Notes: a model not told the origin generated them from the letters alone. Counted from the stretch's first letter, positions 27,320-36,665 are shown. The stretch is DNA of 64,000 bases from Chloroflexota bacterium (GCA_026707225.1 JAPOXG010000077.1:1-64000), one strand, 5' to 3'. Program-made: numbers and translations.

Positions 27320-29206
27320 ATGGGAAGAATAATCGGCATTGACTTGGGCACAACCAATTCGGTCGTCGCTGTGATGGAAGGCGGCGAACCCACCGTGATT
27401 CCATCGTCGGAAGGCGGCAATCTGATCCCGTCGGTGGTCGCCATCAACACCAAGACCGGCGAGCGGCTGGTGGGACGGGTGGCGCGCAATCAGGCGGTGG
27501 TCAATCCGGAGAATACGGTGTTTTCGGTCAAGCGTTTCATGGGCCGCAAGTTCAGCGATCCGGAGGTGAGCGATGCCGCCAAGCTGATGCCCTACCAGGT
27601 ATCGGCGGCTTCCAATGGCGATGTGCGGATTCGCTTGAACGACCGCGACTACAGCGCGCCGGAGATCTCCGCGATGGTCTTGCAGAAGATCAAGGCGGAC
27701 GCCGAAGCTTATCTGGGCGAGACGGTCGACCAGGCGGTGATCACGGTGCCGGCTTATTTCAATGACGCGCAGCGCAACGCCACCAAAGACGCCGGCAAGA
27801 TCGCCGGGCTGGAGGTGCTGCGGATCATCAATGAGCCGACGGCTTCGAGCTTGTCTTATGGCTTGGGCGAACGCAACGAGGGCATCATCGCGGTCTATGA
27901 CCTCGGCGGCGGCACTTTCGACATCTCGATTCTGGAGGTGGCCGATGGCGTATTCGAGGTGAAATCGACCAATGGCGACACTTACCTCGGCGGCGACAAC
28001 TTCGACGAGCGGATCATCAATTGGATCGCGGATGAATTCAAGCGCGAAAATGGCATTGACCTGAGGAAGGATCGACAGGCGCTGCAACGGCTGAAGGAAG
28101 CGGCGGAGAAAGCCAAGATTGAACTCTCCACCACGCTCAGCGCCGAAATCAATCTGCCTTTCATCACGGCGGACGCCAGCGGTCCCAAACACCTCAATAT
28201 GTCGCTGACGCGCTCTCAGTTGGAGCGGCTGGTCGATGACTTGATCAGCATGACGATTGGTCCTTGCAAGCATGCGTTGAAGGACGCCGGCCTGTCGGCC
28301 AGCGATGTAGACGAGATACTGCTGGTGGGCGGCATGACGCGCATGCCGGCAATACAGGATGCGGTGCAGGGGTTCTTTCTCAGTAAAGAGCCGACCAAGG
28401 GCGTCAACCCGGATGAGGTGGTCGCCTTGGGCGCGGCGATCCAGGCGGGCGTTTTGGGCGGCGATGTCAAGGACATTCTGCTGCTGGACGTGACGCCGCT
28501 GACGCTGAGCGTAGAGACCCTGGGCCGGGTGGCGACCGGCATGATCGACCGCAATACGACCATCCCCAGCAAGAAATCGCAGATCTACTCGACCGCGGCC
28601 GATAATCAGACGCAGGTGGAGATTCACATCGTGCAAGGCGAGCGCCCGATGGCCGAGGACAACAAGTCGCTGGGCAAGTTCATCCTCGATGGCATCCCGC
28701 CCGCGCCGCGCGGACTGCCGCAGATTGAAGTGACCTTCGATATTGACGCGAACGGGATCCTCAACGTCAGCGCCAAGGACAAAGCCACCGGGCGCGAGCA
28801 GGCGATCACGATCACAGCCAGCAGCGGTTTATCGGATGACGAAGTCGAATCGATGGTGGCGGAAGCGGAGAAATTCGCCAGCCAGGATGCCGAGCGCAAG
28901 GAACAGGCTGAAGTCGACAATCAGGCGGAGGGCGCGATCTTCCAAGCCGAGAAGCTCATCCGTGAAAATAAGGACAAGCTGCCGGAAGAGGCGGTACGGC
29001 AGACCGAAGAGAAGATCGAAGCGGTGCGCGCGGCGCAGGCAAGCCAGAACATCGCCGAAATCAAGGCGGCGACGGAAGCCCTGATGGCGCAGCTGCAGAC
29101 GCTGGGCGCGCAGATGCATCAGGAGTCGGCCGGCGCGCCGGAGGGGCAGCCCGCGCCGGAGACAGAAGATGAAGATGTCATCGATGCCGAGTTCACCGAG
29201 ACTTAG
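27320..29206 (+). CDS. dnaK: Chaperone DnaK (Hsp70)
   Basis: This 628-residue ATP-dependent chaperone begins with the canonical [20 protein letters not shown]. It then shows [26 protein letters not shown]-like [28 protein letters not shown], and the linker-proximal [16 protein letters not shown] before the substrate-binding domain. The C-terminal tail is acidic ([13 protein letters not shown]). The ATG at 27320 has AGGAGA 9 nt upstream; the open frame further upstream overlaps grpE and is not needed. Confidence 0.98.
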   Translation: MGRIIGIDLGTTNSVVAVMEGGEPTVIPSSEGGNLIPSVVAINTKTGERLVGRVARNQAVVNPENTVFSVKRFMGRKFSDPEVSDAAKLMPYQVSAASNGDVRIRLNDRDYSAPEISAMVLQKIKADAEAYLGETVDQAVITVPAYFNDAQRNATKDAGKIAGLEVLRIINEPTASSLSYGLGERNEGIIAVYDLGGGTFDISILEVADGVFEVKSTNGDTYLGGDNFDERIINWIADEFKRENGIDLRKDRQALQRLKEAAEKAKIELSTTLSAEINLPFITADASGPKHLNMSLTRSQLERLVDDLISMTIGPCKHALKDAGLSASDVDEILLVGGMTRMPAIQDAVQGFFLSKEPTKGVNPDEVVALGAAIQAGVLGGDVKDILLLDVTPLTLSVETLGRVATGMIDRNTTIPSKKSQIYSTAADNQTQVEIHIVQGERPMAEDNKSLGKFILDGIPPAPRGLPQIEVTFDIDANGILNVSAKDKATGREQAITITASSGLSDDEVESMVAEAEKFASQDAERKEQAEVDNQAEGAIFQAEKLIRENKDKLPEEAVRQTEEKIEAVRAAQASQNIAEIKAATEALMAQLQTLGAQMHQESAGAPEGQPAPETEDEDVIDAEFTET

Positions 29207-29233
29207 AAGTTACCGCCAAGTTGAAAACTGAAG

Positions 29234-29320
29234 CGGCGACTAATATGGTCGCCCAGCAAAGCAAATGCTGGTGGGGCGATTGACAGGCTGTGTCCACGCG
29301 CCCCTGTGAGTCGCCCGCCG
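29234..29320. repeat. GGTCGCCC/GTCGCCC repeat-like cluster between dnaK and dnaJ
   Basis: GCGACTAATATGGTCGCCC followed by AGCAAAGCAAATGCTGG and GCGCCCCTGTGAGTCGCCCG resembles degraded copies of the GTCGCCCC palindromic repeats at 18881-18950. It may also form hairpins within the dnaK-dnaJ transcript. Confidence 0.4.
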
Positions 29321-29348
29321 CAAATGAAATTGACACAGGACTAAATTC

Positions 29349-30485
29349 ATGCCAAGAGATTATTACGATGTACTCGGCGTCGCGCAGGGCGCGGACGAGC
29401 GCGAGATCAAGAGCGCGTTTCGGCGATTGGCGCGGCAGTATCACCCGGACGTCAGCCAGGAAGCCGACGCCGAAGAAAAGTTCAAAGAGATTAACGAAGC
29501 TTATGAAGTGCTTTCCGATGATGACAAGCGGGCGCGTTATGACCGCTTTGGGCATGCCGGCGTCAATGGCGGGGCTGGTGGTTATGGCGCCGGGTTTTCA
29601 GACTTCGGCGATATTTTTGATATTTTCAACAGCGCCTTTGGCGGCTCGGCGAGCGGGCGCCGGCGCGGACCGACGGCCGGGCGCGATCGCCGCGTCGATG
29701 TGACGATCGACTTTGTCGAAGCGGTTTTCGGCGTCGAGAAAGAAATCGAATTTCAGCGATTGGAAAGCTGCGACAGCTGCGACGGGACGGGCGCGGCGGC
29801 CGGCTCTCGGCCATCGACTTGCGGCACCTGCAATGGCAGCGGCGAAGTCCGTCAGGTGCAGCAGACTTTCCTCGGCTCGATGATGCGGGCGCAGACCTGC
29901 CCCAATTGCGGCGGCAAGGGGCAAGTCATCAGCAATCCCTGCCGCAATTGCGATGGCTCCGGTCGTCGGCGCAAGCGCGCCGTGCTCAACGTCAAGATTC
30001 CCGCGGGCGTCAGCGAAGGCATTCAGATTCAGGTGCGCGGCGATGGCGATGCCGGCGAACATGGCGCGCCGCCCGGCAACTTGTTCGTCGTTGTGCACGT
30101 CAAGGAACACGCCTATTTCAAGCGCCAGGAAAATGACATCATCCTCGATATTGGCGTCAACGTCGCGCAGGCGACCTTGGGCGACCGGATCACCGTGGAT
30201 TCTGTTGACGGTCCCGTCGAGCTCGATATTCCGCCCGGCACGCAGACGGGCAAGGTCTTTCGCTTGCGCGGCCGGGGGATTCCACGATTGCGCTCCGATG
30301 GCAGCAATTCGGGCCGGGGCGATCAAATGGTCTATGTGCAGGTGGAAACGCCGATCGACCTCACGGAACAGCAGCGCAAGCTGTTTGAAGAATTGGCGCA
30401 GACGCTGGGACGCGAGAACGCGCCGCGAACGGGCGGTCGAGGGTTATGGTCCAAGATGGCGGATTTTCTCTCCGGCGATGAATGA
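29349..30485 (+). CDS. dnaJ: Chaperone DnaJ (Hsp40)
   Basis: This 378-residue DnaK co-chaperone of the full type I form has a J domain with HPD at residues 32-34. A Gly/Phe-rich segment follows (GGAGGYGAGFSDFGD). Four zinc-binding CxxCxGxG repeats are present: CDSCDGTG, CGTCNGSG, CPNCGGKG and CRNCDGSG. The C-terminal substrate-binding domains complete the protein. AGGA lies 9 nt before the ATG. It follows dnaK on the same strand and precedes prmA by 12 bp. Confidence 0.97.
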   Translation: MPRDYYDVLGVAQGADEREIKSAFRRLARQYHPDVSQEADAEEKFKEINEAYEVLSDDDKRARYDRFGHAGVNGGAGGYGAGFSDFGDIFDIFNSAFGGSASGRRRGPTAGRDRRVDVTIDFVEAVFGVEKEIEFQRLESCDSCDGTGAAAGSRPSTCGTCNGSGEVRQVQQTFLGSMMRAQTCPNCGGKGQVISNPCRNCDGSGRRRKRAVLNVKIPAGVSEGIQIQVRGDGDAGEHGAPPGNLFVVVHVKEHAYFKRQENDIILDIGVNVAQATLGDRITVDSVDGPVELDIPPGTQTGKVFRLRGRGIPRLRSDGSNSGRGDQMVYVQVETPIDLTEQQRKLFEELAQTLGRENAPRTGGRGLWSKMADFLSGDE

Positions 30486-30497
30486 TTTGCCGACGCT

Positions 30498-31415
30498 ATG
30501 AGCCGTTGGATTGAAGTCAGCTTGCGCGCTGATGGCGAAAGCGCCGAAGCCATCGCCGAAGTGCTGGCGCGCTATGGGCATCAAGGCGTCTCAATCGAGC
30601 AGACGGGCATCCCCCCTGATACCTGGGACGAGAGCGAAATCCCGCCGCCGCAAATGGTGACGCTGCGCGCTTACTTTCCTGACGATGATCGAATTGAGAC
30701 GACCAAGGCCGAACTGGAAACGGCATTGGGGCGCATGCGGCCGATGTACCCGATGCCTCAGCCGGCTTATCAGACCTTGAACGCGGAGGACTGGGCGGAG
30801 GCTTGGAAGGCGCATTATCAGCCCTTGCGGATCGGCCAGCGACTGTTGATCCGGCCGCGATGGATCGATGTCGAGCCGGCGCCGGGCGAGATCGAGATCG
30901 CGCTGGATCCGGGCATGGCTTTCGGCACGGGCACGCACCCGACGACGCAGCTCTGCCTGGAAGCGCTTGAAAGGCTCAGCCTGCCGGCGCTTGATGTGCT
31001 TGATCTGGGCTCGGGCAGCGGCATCCTGGCGATCGCGGCGGCGAAACTGGGGGCGCGCAAGGTTTTGGCGCTGGATATTGACCCGGTCGCTGCCGCGGCG
31101 ACCGCCGACAACGCGCAAGCAAACGGCGTAAGCGACAAGATCATCGCCGAATGCGGCGGCTTGAAAACGGTTTTGCCTTCCGCGCGGCGCTTCGACCTGG
31201 TCATCGTCAATATCCTGGCGCGGGTCATCATGCAGCTGACGGAGGCGGGTTTGGGCGAGATCCTGCGACCCGGCGGCGCGGCGATTTTCAGCGGCATCAT
31301 CGATTCACAGTTGGCTGAAGTGGAAGCGGCGCTGCGGAGAACGGGGCTGCAGCCTTATGCGCGGCGTCAACGGGGCGATTGGGTCCTGGTCGAAGCGAAA
31401 CGACCGGCGGGCTAG
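30498..31415 (+). CDS. prmA: Ribosomal protein L11 methyltransferase
   Basis: This 305-residue SAM-dependent enzyme methylates ribosomal protein L11. It shows the PrmA signature DPGMAFGTGTHPTTQLCLEA, SAM motif I VLDLGSGSGILAIAAAKLGA, and the motif-IV region FDLVIVNILARVI. The N-terminal 85 residues match the PrmA substrate-recognition domain (WIEVSLRADGESAEAIAEVL). It commonly follows dnaJ in this kind of operon. Confidence 0.94.
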   Translation: MSRWIEVSLRADGESAEAIAEVLARYGHQGVSIEQTGIPPDTWDESEIPPPQMVTLRAYFPDDDRIETTKAELETALGRMRPMYPMPQPAYQTLNAEDWAEAWKAHYQPLRIGQRLLIRPRWIDVEPAPGEIEIALDPGMAFGTGTHPTTQLCLEALERLSLPALDVLDLGSGSGILAIAAAKLGARKVLALDIDPVAAAATADNAQANGVSDKIIAECGGLKTVLPSARRFDLVIVNILARVIMQLTEAGLGEILRPGGAAIFSGIIDSQLAEVEAALRRTGLQPYARRQRGDWVLVEAKRPAG

Positions 31416-31424
31416 CGATTTCAA

Positions 31425-32165
31425 ATGGCGCATCTCAGAGGCAAAGAACGCTCGGTTTACGTGCGCGCGATGTTTGATCGCATTGCCGGGCGCTACGACT
31501 TGCTCAACCGCATCATCAGCGGCGGCCAGGATATGAAGTGGCGGCGCTTCGTGGTTGAGGCAGCGGACCTGCCGCCGGACGGCAAGCTGCTGGATATTGC
31601 GGCGGGCACGGGAGACATCGCCTTCGAGGCGCTGAAGCGGAGGCCGGGCGCGCAGGCTGTCGGCGCCGATTTCGCGCTGGGCATGATGCGCGTCGGCAGG
31701 CGCAGAGATCCCTTCGGGCGGCGCGTCGACTGGACCGGCGCTGATGCTTTGGCGCTGCCATTCGCGGATGAGCGCTTTGATGCGGTGGCTTCCGGTTACC
31801 TCATGCGCAATGTCGTCGACATTCCGCGGGCGCTATCGGAGCAATGGCGCGTTTTGAAGGCGGGCGGGCGCATCGTGATTCTCGATACATCGCCGCCGCC
31901 GGACAATTTGCTAAAGCCTTTGATTCTGCTGCATCTCAAGTTTGGCGTGCCAACACTGGGAAGACTGATTGGGGGCAAAGCAGTCGGCGACGCCTATCGC
32001 TACCTGCCGGAATCGACCCAAGCCTTCAAATCGCCGGAAGAACTAAAGGGCCTGGTTGAGAGCGCCGGCTTCAGCGATGTGCGCTTCAGACGCTTCATGT
32101 TTGGCGCGATGGCGGTGCACTGGGGCGTTAAGCGGCGCGAAATCGGAGCCATGGATGAAAGTTAA
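31425..32165 (+). CDS. ubiE: Demethylmenaquinone/ubiquinone C-methyltransferase
   Basis: This 246-residue SAM-dependent methyltransferase of quinone biosynthesis (UbiE/MenG family) has VRAMFDRIAGRYDLLNRIIS at the N-terminus. Motif I is LLDIAAGTGDIAFEAL. It also shows DALALPFADERFDAVASGYLMRNV (given here in two parts: DALALPFADERFDAV and YLMRNVVD) and YLPESTQAF. The most likely product in this lineage is menaquinone. It lies 9 bp after prmA and ends the rightward block, converging with infA. Confidence 0.92.
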   Translation: MAHLRGKERSVYVRAMFDRIAGRYDLLNRIISGGQDMKWRRFVVEAADLPPDGKLLDIAAGTGDIAFEALKRRPGAQAVGADFALGMMRVGRRRDPFGRRVDWTGADALALPFADERFDAVASGYLMRNVVDIPRALSEQWRVLKAGGRIVILDTSPPPDNLLKPLILLHLKFGVPTLGRLIGGKAVGDAYRYLPESTQAFKSPEELKGLVESAGFSDVRFRRFMFGAMAVHWGVKRREIGAMDES

Positions 32166-32295
32166 GCGGGGCGGCTTCGGGCCTGGGGCTGCGCTGCATA
32201 GCGGACTTCAATCGATAACGAGCCACCTTGCGATGACTCGTCCTTCAGTGCATTTGCGGAAACATGGGGTTGCTCCACAGACGATGACCTAAGAA

Positions 32296-32532
32296 TTAGG
32301 TGCGCACATTGTCCTTGTGTCGATAAATGATGCGCCCGCGATTCATATCGTAGGGGCTCATTTCCACTTTGACGCGATCTCCTAACAAAATGCGAATATA
32401 GAACTTGCGCATCTTGCCCGACAAGTAAGACAGGACCCGATGGCCATTTTCCAACTCGACCATGAATTGAGTATTGGGCAATGCTTCAATGACGGTGCCT
32501 TCCACTTCGATCTTTTCTTCTTTCTTAGCCAT
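32296..32532 (-). CDS. infA: Translation initiation factor IF-1
   Basis: This 78-residue OB-fold factor binds the ribosomal A site during initiation. The sequence is canonical from [20 protein letters not shown] to [14 protein letters not shown]. It has a strong GAGGAGGAG site 4-5 nt before the ATG. Here it stands apart from any large ribosomal-protein operon and next to rpsU. A TATAAT on its strand at 32564-32569 suggests a promoter of its own. Confidence 0.97.
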   Translation of the reverse strand: MAKKEEKIEVEGTVIEALPNTQFMVELENGHRVLSYLSGKMRKFYIRILLGDRVKVEMSPYDMNRGRIIYRHKDNVRT

Positions 32533-32563
32533 ACTCCTCCTCTTGAGTGATCATCGGCAACTG

Positions 32564-32569
32564 ATTATA
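32564..32569 (-). promoter_or_regulatory. Candidate infA -10 box
   Basis: TATAAT on the minus strand lies 32 bp before the infA ATG. The -35 hexamer at 17 bp (TGGAGG) is poor. Confidence 0.4.
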
Positions 32570-32676
32570 ACGCAAAAGTTCGCAGCCCTCCACGTAGGCG
32601 GCGGACGCGCTGGTTGTGTAGCCTTGCGGCTGCGTGGTATGCAGAGTTTGAAGTTGGGCGAATCAAGCGGGCGCTG

Positions 32677-32868
32677 TCACATTTTGCGTTGACGACGGCG
32701 CGAGCGGCGGATCGCTTTCTTCTTTTCGATGCGCCGCAACTCACTTTTTGAGATATGCCAGCGTTTGCGCCTGACCGTGCTGAGGATTCCAGCATTGGTC
32801 ACGCGTTTGCGAAACCGCCGCAACAGCTGCTCTTGACTTTCACCGGGCTTTAATCTGACCGAAGCCAT
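32677..32868 (-). CDS. rpsU: Ribosomal protein bS21
   Basis: This 63-residue, very basic small-subunit protein has the bS21 pattern VRLKPGESQEQLLRRFRKRV in its N-terminal half and an Arg/Lys-rich tail (KKKAIRRSRRRQRKM). GAAGAGGGC precedes the ATG. It lies 64 bp downstream of the first S1-domain gene on the same strand and may be co-transcribed with it. Confidence 0.94.
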   Translation of the reverse strand: MASVRLKPGESQEQLLRRFRKRVTNAGILSTVRRKRWHISKSELRRIEKKKAIRRSRRRQRKM

Positions 32869-32932
32869 GCCCTCTTCACCACCTTTGGTCTCTCAGTAAC
32901 GCGGATATTGAGCCGGACGAGTGTACACGAGA

Positions 32933-34189
32933 TTATTCTTGGGCAACAGGCTCAGTCTCAACGGGTTCATCCAATTCCGCTTGTTCGTCCTGCTGGGCCT
33001 GCTCGGCATCACGCTGGGCGGCTTCCGCGGCCGCGGCGACCAGCTCAAGCTGTCGTTCTTCCCATTGCGATTTTTCCGCGGCCGTCACTTCGGTCAAGCT
33101 CAAACCGAGGCGCTGCCTATCGGATTCGATGCTGATAATGCGCATCAGCAGCTTCTGCCCTTCGTAGTGGTGGCCCAGGGGATTCTCCTCCGGGTTCGCC
33201 GCCATTTGGCTGACATGCAGCAATGCCTCAATGCCGGGTTCCAGACTGATGAAGGCGCCGAAAGTTTCCAGGCGGCTGATGACGCCTTCGACCAGCTGGC
33301 CGATGTGGTAGATGTCGTCGACCAGGCTCCAGGGGTTAGGCTGCAGACGTTTGAGGCTCAAGCCGATGCGCTGTCCCTGTTCGTCCAAATTCAAGACATA
33401 GACTTCGACTTCTTCGCCGACGGCGACCACCTGGCTCGGATGGCGGACGCGGCGCCAAGCCAATTCCGAGATATGGATCAAGCCGTCAGCCCCGCCGAGA
33501 TCGACAAAAGCGCCAAAATCACAGATGCCACTGACGACGCCTTTGCGCGATGATCCTTCAGACAATTCACGCAGCAAGGCTTCCTTGCGCGCGGCGCGGT
33601 TTTCCTGCTCGGCTTCCAGCTGGCTGAACACGAGCCGGCGGCGCTTCCGATTGACTTCGATGACTTTGAAGCTGATGTCGTTGCCTACCAAGCTCTGCAA
33701 ATGCGCGAGGCGTTCTTCTTCTTTCAGCCCGCGCGGCAGATCAAGCACGAGACTGGCTGGAACAAAGCCGCGCAAATGACCAAAGCTGACGATAATGCCG
33801 CCTTTGTTCACATCGGTGATTTCGCCAGTCGACACGGCCTCCTCATTCATGAGCGTTTCGGCGCGCTTCCAATCTTCGTTCTGGCGCGCTTGAGCGGCCG
33901 AGAGGATCAGGTTGCCGTCTCTATCGTTGAGATTGACAACAGCGACGTTGATTTCCGCGTTCACGTCGAAGTCGGTGGTATGCATGCCCATGCGCTCGAT
34001 GTCACCGCGCGTGACGATGCCATCCTGCTTCCAGCCAATGTCGACGATCAGACCGTGACTGTCGATCGAGAGCACGGTTCCGCTGACGATATCGCCCCGC
34101 TCGACGCCGCTCTGCGCCAGCGATTCTTCCAAGAGCGCGGCGAAATCAAACTCTTCGGAACCGTCTCTCACTGCAGTTTCTGATTGCAT
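32933..34189 (-). CDS. rpsA: S1-domain RNA-binding protein (ribosomal protein bS1 type), copy 1
   Basis: The 418-residue protein has four tandem S1 (OB-fold) RNA-binding domains. Their starts are near GDIVSGTVLSIDSHGLIVDI, TGEITDVNKGGIIVSFG, RKGVVSGICDFGAFVDLGG and VEGVISRLETFGAFISLEPG. The third domain has the usual DGLIHISEL. This four-domain, about 400-residue form is typical of bS1 outside Proteobacteria; it helps bind mRNA on the 30S subunit. The C-terminal tail is acidic and Gln-rich. A consensus promoter and a 213-nt leader lie upstream. A second, similar gene lies next upstream. Confidence 0.85.
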   Translation of the reverse strand: MQSETAVRDGSEEFDFAALLEESLAQSGVERGDIVSGTVLSIDSHGLIVDIGWKQDGIVTRGDIERMGMHTTDFDVNAEINVAVVNLNDRDGNLILSAAQARQNEDWKRAETLMNEEAVSTGEITDVNKGGIIVSFGHLRGFVPASLVLDLPRGLKEEERLAHLQSLVGNDISFKVIEVNRKRRRLVFSQLEAEQENRAARKEALLRELSEGSSRKGVVSGICDFGAFVDLGGADGLIHISELAWRRVRHPSQVVAVGEEVEVYVLNLDEQGQRIGLSLKRLQPNPWSLVDDIYHIGQLVEGVISRLETFGAFISLEPGIEALLHVSQMAANPEENPLGHHYEGQKLLMRIISIESDRQRLGLSLTEVTAAEKSQWEERQLELVAAAAEAAQRDAEQAQQDEQAELDEPVETEPVAQE

Positions 34190-34402
34190 ATCTTAGCTGT
34201 CTCCCTGTACGATAGACTTGCGAGCAATGGCGAGCGTTCGCGGGATGTGAACGGCTGCGGGCGAGCGCGGCCCCGTAATGCCGGCGCTGCGATTTGGCAA
34301 AATAAAGCCCGGTTTCAGTCGGCGCTGAGCAACCAGGCTCGGAACCCTCAAATCGTCTGTGACGAAGCGAAATAACGAACGATCTGACCTCACCAGAAAA
34401 CG
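34190..34402 (-). other. Long 5' leader of rpsA copy 1
   Basis: From the predicted start near 34402 to the ATG at 34189 the leader is about 213 nt, with no credible open reading frame. It has GGGAG 12 nt before the ATG. Many bS1 genes are autoregulated through their leader, so a structured control region is plausible. No named riboswitch motif was recognised. Confidence 0.4.
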
Positions 34403-34408
34403 AAGGGC

Positions 34409-34437
34409 ATTATACAGAGCGCGCCAATCACTGTCAA
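34409..34437 (-). promoter_or_regulatory. Perfect consensus sigma-70-type promoter of rpsA copy 1
   Basis: The minus strand has TTGACA (34432-34437), a 17-bp spacer, and TATAAT (34409-34414). Both hexamers match consensus exactly, which predicts very strong expression. Confidence 0.85.
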
Positions 34438-34450
34438 CATTGGCGGCGGG

Positions 34451-34483
34451 AAAAAGCAAAATGCCTGCCAACTGGCAGACATT
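34451..34483 (-). terminator. Rho-independent terminator after S1-domain gene copy 2
   Basis: On the minus strand ATG-T-CTGCCA-GT-TGGCAG-G-CAT forms a hairpin at 34461-34483, followed by TTTTGCTTTTT. It sits 25 bp past the stop of the upstream gene and just before the consensus promoter of the next one. Confidence 0.75.
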
Positions 34484-34508
34484 CACGTACTTGATCTGTG
34501 CCGGTCGT

Positions 34509-35747
34509 CTAGGATGATTCCCTCTCGTCCGGCGCTGGCGCTTCCTCCGCGTCCGGCGAAGGGGATTCTGCGACTATTGTTTCACTGTCATCTTTGTCGC
34601 TGTCATCGGCGGCAATGGCTTCTTCTTCCGCGTCATCCAATTCGGTGCCCCAGCGCTGGGTGAAGCCGACACGACGTTTTTCCGGTTCGAGATGACTGAT
34701 TCGCAATGAGAGGTGGTCGCCCTTTTGCACGTAGGAATAGGGCTCCTTCAGCGCGCCGTCTCCCATTTCGCTTAAATGGAGCAAGCCTTCCAGGCCGTCT
34801 TCAAGGGCGACAAAAGCGCCGAAATCAACCACGTTGGTGACATAACCTTCGACGAGCTGCCCTTCGTGGTAGCGGAACTGAGCGTCGTCCCAAGGGTCGC
34901 TGAGCAGCCGTTTGCGGCTGAGGGCGATGCGATTGGTCTCCCGATCCAGGTTGAGGACGTACACTTCAATTTCTTCGCCGATATGCAGAATATCGCGCGG
35001 ATGATCGACGCGATGCCAGGCGAGCTCGCTGACATGAATCAAGCCATCGGCGCCGCCAATATTGACGAAGGCGCCGAAGTCGCGCAGGCCGGTGACGACG
35101 CCATTGACCACATCGCCCACATTCAGTTCGGCGAGCAATTTGGCTTTTTGGCGGGCGCGCCATTCTTTTTGCGCTTCGCGCTCGCTGAAGATCAGCCGGC
35201 GCCGATCTTGATCCACTTCAATCACTTTGACGCCGAGCGTGTTGCCAATCAGCTCTTGCATCGCCTCGCGGCGATCAATCGACAAGTTGGTGGAGACCAG
35301 GTGCGAGCTGGGGATGAAGCCTTCGAGCCGGTTCCAGCGAACGAGCGCGCCGCCCTTGTTATAGCCGCTGACCCTGACATCGACAGCGTCCTGCGACGAC
35401 AGAAGCTCGCGCGCTTTCTCCCAGTCATAGCGCTGCAAGCCCATGTTGATCGATACGATGAGATTGTCGTTTTGATCGCGGGGGTTGACGACGTAGACGG
35501 GCACGCTGGCGCCCGTGCTCAGGCTTGCTCGAAACTCATCATCCATGCGTTCCAGGTCTTGCGATGGCACAATGCCGTCTTGCTTGGCGCCGAGATCGAC
35601 GATGATTTCGCGTTCGTCAATTTGCAGAATGGTCGCTTCGCGGATTTCTCCACGGCGCGGCGGCGTATAAGCATAATCGAATGAGGAGGCGAGCATCTCC
35701 TCGAAATTCTCTTCAGCAGCGGGATTTTGTACTTGATCTTCACTCAT
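34509..35747 (-). CDS. S1-domain RNA-binding protein (bS1 type), copy 2
   Basis: The 412-residue protein has the same four-S1-domain layout as its downstream neighbour: REATILQIDEREIIVDLGAK, DVRVSGYNKGGALVRW, NGVVTGLRDFGAFVNIGGAD and VEGYVTNVVDFGAFVALEDG. LIHVSELAWHRVDHPRDI closely parallels LIHISELAWRRVRHPSQV of copy 1, so the two arose by duplication. N- and C-terminal tails are acidic. AGGAGG lies an unusually long 13 nt before the ATG. Which copy is the ribosomal bS1 cannot be settled here. Confidence 0.85.
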   Translation of the reverse strand: MSEDQVQNPAAEENFEEMLASSFDYAYTPPRRGEIREATILQIDEREIIVDLGAKQDGIVPSQDLERMDDEFRASLSTGASVPVYVVNPRDQNDNLIVSINMGLQRYDWEKARELLSSQDAVDVRVSGYNKGGALVRWNRLEGFIPSSHLVSTNLSIDRREAMQELIGNTLGVKVIEVDQDRRRLIFSEREAQKEWRARQKAKLLAELNVGDVVNGVVTGLRDFGAFVNIGGADGLIHVSELAWHRVDHPRDILHIGEEIEVYVLNLDRETNRIALSRKRLLSDPWDDAQFRYHEGQLVEGYVTNVVDFGAFVALEDGLEGLLHLSEMGDGALKEPYSYVQKGDHLSLRISHLEPEKRRVGFTQRWGTELDDAEEEAIAADDSDKDDSETIVAESPSPDAEEAPAPDERESS

Positions 35748-36061
35748 AGGATTTGGTATGCCTCCTGCGCAAGCAGGTCATCATCGCGCCCCAACAGTTG
35801 GCTGCCGGGCGCTATCGTCAATGACTGAAAATAGCGGAATGAATTCCATTTGAATACCACCACTATCGTATACTGCATTGGCCCACAAGGTCTTAAGGAA
35901 TTATAAAGCCTCCCCAAAATGCCGGGCGTGAGACAACAACGGTACGTTCACATTTCAATACGAAGTTTCGTCCGCTTGCGTTTCACGGCAACGGCAAAAG
36001 GCATTATAACTCAAAGTTTTCAGAATGGCACAACATCGATTTCACCGTCCGCGAGAAGCAT
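35748..36061. other. Intergenic region upstream of S1-domain gene copy 2
   Basis: No gene was seen in these 314 bp. On the minus strand there are TATAAT boxes at 36003-36008 and 35900-35905 and a TATACG near 35868-35873. None has a strong -35 at 17 bp, so the transcription start for the S1 gene is unclear. If the outermost box is used, the leader would be about 250 nt. Confidence 0.4.
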
Positions 36062-36592
36062 TCAGATATCTGGCTGACCTTCGGGGAAGGCGCGACCGAG
36101 AAGCCCGCGGTCAATCTCCCAGGGATAGACCACGTAGGTATCGGTGACGTCGCCATAGAGATCCGGCTTGATATTGGAGAACATCGTGCGATATGGATTG
36201 AAGTGCAGGACGCAATTGACCGGGCCGCCACCGGCGGCGTCGACCCGTTCACGCACGGAAATGCTGGTGCGCCCGCTGCCCCAGACGTCATCGACAATCA
36301 AGGTGCGGCGGCCGCGGAGCAAGTCTGGATCGGGGAACTGAAGAAAGGTGGGCCAAGCCATCATGCCGGATTGCTCGGTCGCCACGAAGTCGACGGATGC
36401 GGTGAGAAGATGCTGAATACTGAGCGCCTCGGCCAGCAAGCCCCCCGGGATGACGCCGCCGCGCGTGATCATCACCATGGCGCCGAATGGACCAAGGTGC
36501 TGAATGCGCGGCGCCAGCCCATCAATCAACTGATCGACTTCGTCCCAGGTGATCAGACGCGGCTGACGCGATTCTTCCGGGCGCATCAGCAT
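36062..36592 (-). CDS. Purine-type phosphoribosyltransferase domain protein
   Basis: The 176-residue type I phosphoribosyltransferase carries the PRPP-binding loop TLIVDDVWGSGRTSI and an N-terminal strand-loop AMVMITRGGVIPGGLLAEAL. The overall pattern is closest to xanthine/guanine phosphoribosyltransferases (Gpt-like) used in purine salvage; the exact base is not certain. The ATG at 36592 has AAGGAGG 10 nt upstream. The frame continues upstream but without a ribosome-binding site. A promoter candidate lies in the end of the preceding gene. Confidence 0.78.
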   Translation of the reverse strand: MLMRPEESRQPRLITWDEVDQLIDGLAPRIQHLGPFGAMVMITRGGVIPGGLLAEALSIQHLLTASVDFVATEQSGMMAWPTFLQFPDPDLLRGRRTLIVDDVWGSGRTSISVRERVDAAGGGPVNCVLHFNPYRTMFSNIKPDLYGDVTDTYVVYPWEIDRGLLGRAFPEGQPDI

Positions 36593-36636
36593 AATCGGCG
36601 GCCTCCTTCGCGCAGGATGCTTTACCAATGGCGTCA

Positions 36637-36665
36637 ATTATACGAGATTTGTTCATATTACCCAA
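36637..36665 (-). promoter_or_regulatory. Candidate promoter of the phosphoribosyltransferase gene
   Basis: On the minus strand TTGGGT (36660-36665) and TATAAT (36637-36642) are separated by 17 bp, 45 bp before the ATG. The -35 is only half-matching. Confidence 0.45.

Noticed and set aside
32287..32301. ACCTAA-GAA-TTAGGT dyad over the infA stop as a terminator
   Set aside because: Only 6 bp, AT-rich and with no T-run on either strand, so there is no support for termination.
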